In this document: piece by piece, positions 7,102 through 10,393 of the stretch
Numbering within the stretch: the stretch's first letter is position 1
Layout: every line of letters starts with the position of its first letter
Origin: DATAEK01 sp036258055
GTDB lineage: Bacteria > Acidobacteriota > Vicinamibacteria > Vicinamibacterales > 2-12-FULL-66-21
NCBI GenBank assembly: GCA_036258055.1
Contig: DATAEK010000270.1
Span: 1-10,393 of the forward strand
Direction: 5' to 3'
DNA: 10,393 nt
The notes under the pieces: model-generated
Database searches by the model: none
What the model saw: only the letters and a program-made list of their open reading frames with translations
What the model was told of the DNA's origin: nothing
Position numbers and translations under genes: made by a program

Positions 7102-7569
7102 CTAGGGTGCCGGGGTGAGGCCATGGCGGCGCATGATTTCGACCAGCTTGACCCGGTCCGGCGGCCCACCAGCCCCCGCCTCGAGCACCGCGAACGCCTC
7201 GCGGAAATACTGCGGACCAATCGCGGCGGGTGTAATCACGCAGAGCGCTTTCGCGTCCTGGCTGCCCAGATTATCGAACCGGTGAATCGCTCCGCGCGGG
7301 ATACACAGCGCCTGCCCCGGTCCAACCTCGATGGCCTTTCCGCCGACGGTCCACGTCAAGACACCGTCGAGACCGTAGATCGTCTCCTCATAGTGATCGT
7401 GACTATGGGCCGGGGCTGGCAGGCGCTGACCACCGCGGACCAGGAGCTCAAAGACCGCCACGCTGCCAGTTGAGTTGTCCCCGGTGAGCAGGAAGCGGAC
7501 CACGAGCGGACCGAAACCGATGGTCTCATCGGAGGGATTGACCGAGACATCTGTGGTCTGGGCAGCCAC
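7102..7569 (-). CDS. Cupin domain protein (quercetin-dioxygenase-like fold), 155 aa
   Basis: A single small beta-barrel cupin, predicted to be cytoplasmic. Cupin motif 1 is clear at residues about 47-69: His55 and His57 in AHSHDHYEE, Glu62 four residues further on, and Gly69 six after that, matching HxH(x4)E(x6)G. Motif 2 is PRGAIHRFDN (91-100) with His97. The usual set of three His and one Glu for a divalent metal is therefore complete, so metal binding is likely. Such proteins may be dioxygenases, isomerases or simple ligand-binding proteins, and nothing here tells which. The start is GTG at 7569. No regulator or pathway gene is adjacent; the gene looks monocistronic and divergent from the TPR/peptidase gene. 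Confidence 0.88.
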   Translation of the reverse strand: MAAQTTDVSVNPSDETIGFGPLVVRFLLTGDNSTGSVAVFELLVRGGQRLPAPAHSHDHYEETIYGLDGVLTWTVGGKAIEVGPGQALCIPRGAIHRFDNLGSQDAKALCVITPAAIGPQYFREAFAVLEAGAGGPPDRVKLVEIMRRHGLTPAP

Positions 7570-7575
7570 GGGCGA

Positions 7576-7582
7576 CTCCTTT
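7576..7582 (-). promoter_or_regulatory. Ribosome binding site that sets the GTG start of the cupin gene
   Basis: AAAGGAG on the minus strand, 6 nt before GTG at 7567-7569. The same heptamer precedes the glucosidase start, suggesting it is a standard strong site in this genome. It supports the GTG over any internal start; no ATG lies in a better position. Confidence 0.7.
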
Positions 7583-7592
7583 AGTAACTGTC

Positions 7593-7621
7593 ATGGTAGC
7601 TGGGAGAACGACCTTGCTCAA
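7593..7621 (-). promoter_or_regulatory. Candidate sigma-70-type promoter of the cupin gene
   Basis: On the minus strand, TTGAGC (7616-7621) and TACCAT (7593-7598) are spaced by 17 bases. Each matches four of six consensus positions, and the pair sits about 25 bases before the cupin GTG. It is the best promoter match I found in the window, though only by eye. Confidence 0.4.
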
Positions 7622-7801
7622 CCAGACTGTCGCGTGGTCGAGCGCCTGCTTCCGTGAGGAAGACTTTTGTAGACCTGCCGAACGACAAAGTCCACGACGC
7701 GGACGGAATACGACCAAGTTGACTGGCCTTGCCCGGGTGCCCTTCTTGCACAACAGCGGGCTGCCCTGGCTATCCGACTCCTGATCACGCCGGCTGCGCT
7801 G

Positions 7802-8866
7802 ATGCTTGCGGGCTCCGTGAGCGCCGTTGCCCCTTGCGCAGCGCAAGATCCAATCGCACTCGCGAACTCCGGCACGGACGCGATCGAGGCTGGACGTTTC
7901 GGTGACGCGCTGGAGGCCTTCACCAAGGCGGCGGCATTGCGGCCCGGCGACGCGAGCCTTTGCTTTGGCGCCGGCGTCGCCGCTTTCATGCTCGGGCAGG
8001 ACGGCGTCGCGCAGACCCGCTTCGAGTGCGCCCTTGCTCTCAATCCGAGTTTCCTGCCAGCGGCGGAGTGGCTCGCGGACCTGCACTACCGGGCCGGACG
8101 TCTGTCCGAGGCGATCTCGATCTACGAGGCCGCACGGCAGCGCTCGCCCTTGGGGCGCGAGCTTCAGGAGCAGCTCGATGACTGGCGCAAGCAACAGGAG
8201 CTGCTGAGCCGCTTCCAAGAAGCACGCACGGAGCACTTCACGGTGCTCTTCGAGATCGTCGGCGACGAGCCACTCGCTCGCAAGGTCATCGAACGGCTCG
8301 AGGCCGCGTACTGGCGAATCGGCAACACGCTGAGCGTGTACCCGTCACAGCGGATAACCGTCGTGCTCTACACTCGCCGGCAATTCACTGACATCACCGG
8401 GTTGACCGCATGGTCAGCGGCGGCATACGACGGCCGCATTCGGTTGCCGCTCAGTGATGCGCTGGAGCAGCCCGAAGAGCTCGATCGCGTACTGTCACAC
8501 GAATTCGTTCACGCCGTGGTCGCCATGTTAGGGGGTCGCACCGTCCCGGCCTGGGTGAGCGAGGGCCTCGCCACCGTGCTCGAACCAGCGGGCTCTCAGG
8601 AAGCGGAAGCCGCGCTGGCGCGCACCGGCGAACGGCCCACACTGTCAAAGCTGCAACGGGGCTTCGTCGGTCTCTCCCCGCGCGACGCCGAAATCGCTTA
8701 CGCGACCTCCGCGCGTGCGGTGCGCCGTTTGATTGAGCAGCGTGGCGTGGACACGCTCGTCGCGCTGCTGGAGGATCTGGGGCGGGGCGCGCCGTTTGCC
8801 CGCGCGTTCCAGCAGCGAACCGCGATGCGTTACGACGACTTCGCGGCGCTCGTCGCGCGCGACTAG
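7802..8866 (+). CDS. TPR-repeat protein with peptidase MA-like (HExxH) metalloprotease domain, 354 aa as annotated
   Basis: Residues about 16-125 contain TPR-like helical repeats (AIEAGRFGDALEAFTKAAALRP, then a Leu/Ala-rich second repeat, then LHYRAGRLSEAISIYEAA). Residues about 140-350 form a gluzincin-type domain: FTVLFE near 146-151, RITVVLYTRRQF near 184-195, the zinc motif HEFVH at 233-237, and WVSEGLA at 251-257 where Glu254 is the probable third ligand. Predicted function is a secreted or periplasmic zinc peptidase. The start is doubtful. ATG at 7802 has no ribosome site and leaves only a stub of a signal peptide ending near CAAQD. The frame is open back to TAG at 7670-7672, and codons from CTG 7766 on would give a credible Arg-plus-hydrophobic signal sequence, but no ATG, GTG or TTG lies in that stretch. 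The stop is 15 nt from the convergent membrane gene. The 7583-7801 stretch shows nothing beyond the cupin promoter. Confidence 0.85.
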   Translation: MLAGSVSAVAPCAAQDPIALANSGTDAIEAGRFGDALEAFTKAAALRPGDASLCFGAGVAAFMLGQDGVAQTRFECALALNPSFLPAAEWLADLHYRAGRLSEAISIYEAARQRSPLGRELQEQLDDWRKQQELLSRFQEARTEHFTVLFEIVGDEPLARKVIERLEAAYWRIGNTLSVYPSQRITVVLYTRRQFTDITGLTAWSAAAYDGRIRLPLSDALEQPEELDRVLSHEFVHAVVAMLGGRTVPAWVSEGLATVLEPAGSQEAEAALARTGERPTLSKLQRGFVGLSPRDAEIAYATSARAVRRLIEQRGVDTLVALLEDLGRGAPFARAFQQRTAMRYDDFAALVARD

Positions 8867-8881
8867 GTCAGGCATCCTGCA

Positions 8882-9571
8882 TCAGCCGGATCGCGCGCGT
8901 TCGAGCCGCATGCGCCAGGCGAGCTGCGCGACCGGCGCGGCCATCAGCGTGAACGCCACGACGAACACCGACCAGTTGAACGTTGTCGGCAGCACCATGC
9001 GGACCGCGTCGACACCCTGGGGCGCCACGTGCAGCGCGTCGGCCATGAACACGTACAGCGCCAGCGCGATGCCGATCCACGCCAGGACGTGTGTCGACGG
9101 CACCGGGATGGGAGAACTGCCCTCGGCCCGCTGACTGACGAGTGTGCCCCACAGGATCATTAGCTGCGCAAAGCAGACAGGCGCCAGCACCGGGCCCCAC
9201 CACGGCAGCGGCAGCAGGAAGAGGATGTCCCAATCGAAGAGCGACGTCGGCCAGCCACAGATGGCTCTGAGAAAGACGTAGTAGAAGATGTCCCACACCC
9301 CGAACGCAATCGCCGCGTACGCGAGCCGGGTGTGCCACGTCCGCCCGGCGAGCGTGCCGATTGCCAGCAGCATGACGAGCGTCGCGGCCTCGCGCACGAG
9401 CTCGACCTGTCCGAGGACGCCATGCATCGGCAACGGGTTCGCCTGGTAGGGATTCACGCGATCGACCATCAGCCGCAGGTAGTAGACCGTGGCCGCCTCG
9501 AGCCAGGCCATGGCGACCGCAAACACCACGACGACCAACCAGGTCATTCGGGCTCGAGAAAGGCCCTTCAT
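8882..9571 (-). CDS. Six-helix integral membrane protein of unknown function, 229 aa
   Basis: I cannot assign a function. Predicted helices lie at about residues 10-32, 60-78, 83-103, 118-146, 160-182 and 198-220. A short polar stretch near 36-55 (DRVNPYQANPLPMHG) and QVELVREAATL follow helix 1. The most distinctive part is GVWDIFYYVFLRAICGW (91-107) followed by DWDILFLLPLPWWGPVLAP (113-131), whose acidic and aromatic residues inside hydrophobic segments suggest a functional site. I recall similar stretches in uncharacterised membrane proteins elsewhere, which is memory and not a search. The ATG at 9569-9571 overlaps the ispH stop as ATGA, and its ribosome site lies inside ispH, so the gene is probably translated by coupling to ispH. 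Longer reading frames upstream would be shadows of ispH. Confidence 0.85.
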   Translation of the reverse strand: MKGLSRARMTWLVVVVFAVAMAWLEAATVYYLRLMVDRVNPYQANPLPMHGVLGQVELVREAATLVMLLAIGTLAGRTWHTRLAYAAIAFGVWDIFYYVFLRAICGWPTSLFDWDILFLLPLPWWGPVLAPVCFAQLMILWGTLVSQRAEGSSPIPVPSTHVLAWIGIALALYVFMADALHVAPQGVDAVRMVLPTTFNWSVFVVAFTLMAAPVAQLAWRMRLERARSG

Positions 9572-10393
9572 GATCCCCCTCCCGCTGCGTGGGACCTCGG
9601 GCCGCTTTGCTTGGCCGCAAGCTCGCGGATGTGTCGTTCGACGCGATCGATGACGTCGTCCGGGGTGGACGTACCGGCGGTGATCCCAACGCAATCCGCG
9701 GTCGAGAACCATTCGGCGCGAAGATCTGCGTCCGTCTGGACGTGATGCACGTCCGAGCAATGGCGGCTGCAGGTCTGCACGAGCTCTCGCGTGTTGTTGC
9801 TGTTCGCCCCGCCGACCACGATGACGACGTCAGCGCGTCGCGCGAGCTCGATGGCAGCGCTCTGGCGCTCCTTGGTCGGTCGGCAAACGGTGTCGATGAC
9901 ACGGACCTCGGATCGCGGGAAGTGCCGCCGGATCACGCCGACGAGATGTCGCACCCGCTCTAGCGGTTGGGTCGTCTGGGCGGCGATCCCAATCCGCGGA
10001 CGTTCGTTGAGCCGTTCAACATCGCTTTCGTCGAGCACGACATCGAACACATCGAGATCTCCGGTCAGTCCCCGCACCTCCACGTGGGCGCGCTGACCGA
10101 TGATGATGGGGTGATAGCCGTCGCGCACGAGCGCTCGAACGGCCCGATGCGCGACGTACACCAGCGGGCAGGTCGCTTCGACGACCTCGAGACCGAGGGC
10201 GCGGGTCTTAGCCAGTGTCCGCTCTGACGCACCGTGCGCCGTGACCATCACGATCGGAGTGGCCACCTGAGCCGGGTCGCGGGCGGTCGCAATGCCCCTG
10301 GCCCGCAGATCCGCCAGGACAGCGTCGTTGTGAACCAGATCGCCGAGGATGGTCAAGGGTGCGGCTTCGGCGTGCTCAATCGCCAGGGCGATT
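9568..10393 (-). CDS. ispH: 4-hydroxy-3-methylbut-2-enyl diphosphate reductase (5' end beyond the window)
   Basis: IspH (LytB) is the last enzyme of the MEP isoprenoid pathway. It reduces HMBPP to IPP and DMAPP with a [4Fe-4S] cluster in the cytoplasm. The frame is open to the right edge; a TTG at 10356 is internal, because upstream codons still match the family (IALAIEHAEAA). Landmarks, named by their E. coli equivalents, are the His of LVHN (H41), TAHG (H74), ATCPLV (cluster Cys96), AHVEV (H124 and E126, the proton donor), QTTQ (T167), TVCRPTKERQ (Cys197), GGANSNNT (S225/N227) and GITAGTSTPD (S269). All three modules of the trefoil are represented and only the first cluster Cys, near the N-terminus, lies off the window. 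About 30 residues are missing. The presence of ispH indicates the MEP pathway. The gene is co-transcribed with the membrane protein behind it. Confidence 0.95.
   Translation of the reverse strand, partial: IALAIEHAEAAPLTILGDLVHNDAVLADLRARGIATARDPAQVATPIVMVTAHGASERTLAKTRALGLEVVEATCPLVYVAHRAVRALVRDGYHPIIIGQRAHVEVRGLTGDLDVFDVVLDESDVERLNERPRIGIAAQTTQPLERVRHLVGVIRRHFPRSEVRVIDTVCRPTKERQSAAIELARRADVVIVVGGANSNNTRELVQTCSRHCSDVHHVQTDADLRAEWFSTADCVGITAGTSTPDDVIDRVERHIRELAAKQSGPRSHAAGGGS
9578..9583 (-). promoter_or_regulatory. Ribosome binding site of the membrane protein gene, inside the 3' end of ispH
   Basis: GGGAGG on the minus strand sits 6 nt before the ATG at 9571 and forms part of a longer G-rich run. 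The run encodes the last Gly residues of IspH (AGGGS), so the C-terminus of IspH and the ribosome site share the same bases. This fixes the start of the membrane protein. Confidence 0.65.

Noticed and set aside
9572..9760. N-terminal extension of the membrane protein by 63 codons
   Set aside because: The extension is Arg-rich and lies wholly inside ispH. The ATG at 9571 has an excellent ribosome site and opens directly into a positively charged start and the first helix.
8868..9902. Minus-strand frame of 344 codons over the membrane protein and ispH
   Set aside because: The product is Arg/Ser/Pro-rich and low in complexity, and it overlaps two well-supported genes in other frames.
1..10393. 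CRISPR arrays, defence modules, phage genes, insertion sequences, tRNA and rRNA
   Set aside because: I looked for repeat-spacer periodicity, transposase or integrase motifs, cloverleaf-like stretches and rRNA-like sequence, and found none by eye.

Overview
The window is GC-rich and densely coded. It suggests a soil-type acidobacterium, perhaps of the Vicinamibacteria, although there is no rRNA or marker phylogeny here to prove it. The main pointers are a full-length orphan MacB/FtsX-type permease with the layout typical of the acidobacterial ADOP group, a second permease remnant of the same kind, a membrane-anchored PD40 beta-propeller start, a sigma-54-activator-type Fis domain, and a TPR plus peptidase-MA-like protein.

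Layout from left to right. Positions 1-704 (+) hold the 3' part of an in-frame chimera: a transmembrane helix and PD40 repeats run directly into the C-terminal end of a sigma-54-dependent regulator. Positions 709-3435 (-) encode a 908-residue GH63/MGH1-like glucosidase that converges on the chimera. Positions 3436-3851 hold the glucosidase promoter region, a + strand fragment of an ADOP-type permease, and a hairpin. Positions 3852-6311 (-) encode a complete ADOP-type permease. Positions 6312-6564 are a short intergenic stretch with a small palindrome and a possible 15-codon leader. Positions 6565-7083 (+) encode a spermidine/spermine-acetyltransferase-like GNAT enzyme, converging on a cupin at 7102-7569 (-). 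Positions 7802-8866 (+) encode a TPR and HExxH metalloprotease-like protein whose start is unclear. At the right end a two-gene unit on the minus strand contains ispH (5' end beyond the window) and, coupled through an ATGA overlap, a six-helix membrane protein of unknown function.

Apart from the ispH pair, the genes do not form one pathway. They read as single-gene transcription units, with three convergent pairs separated by only 4 to 18 bases. I see no CRISPR array, tRNA, rRNA, insertion sequence, phage gene or recognisable defence system. The most unusual content is the record of rearrangement on the left: two broken + strand genes from families that are expanded in acidobacteria flank an intact glucosidase gene. 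I found no convincing new multi-gene system.
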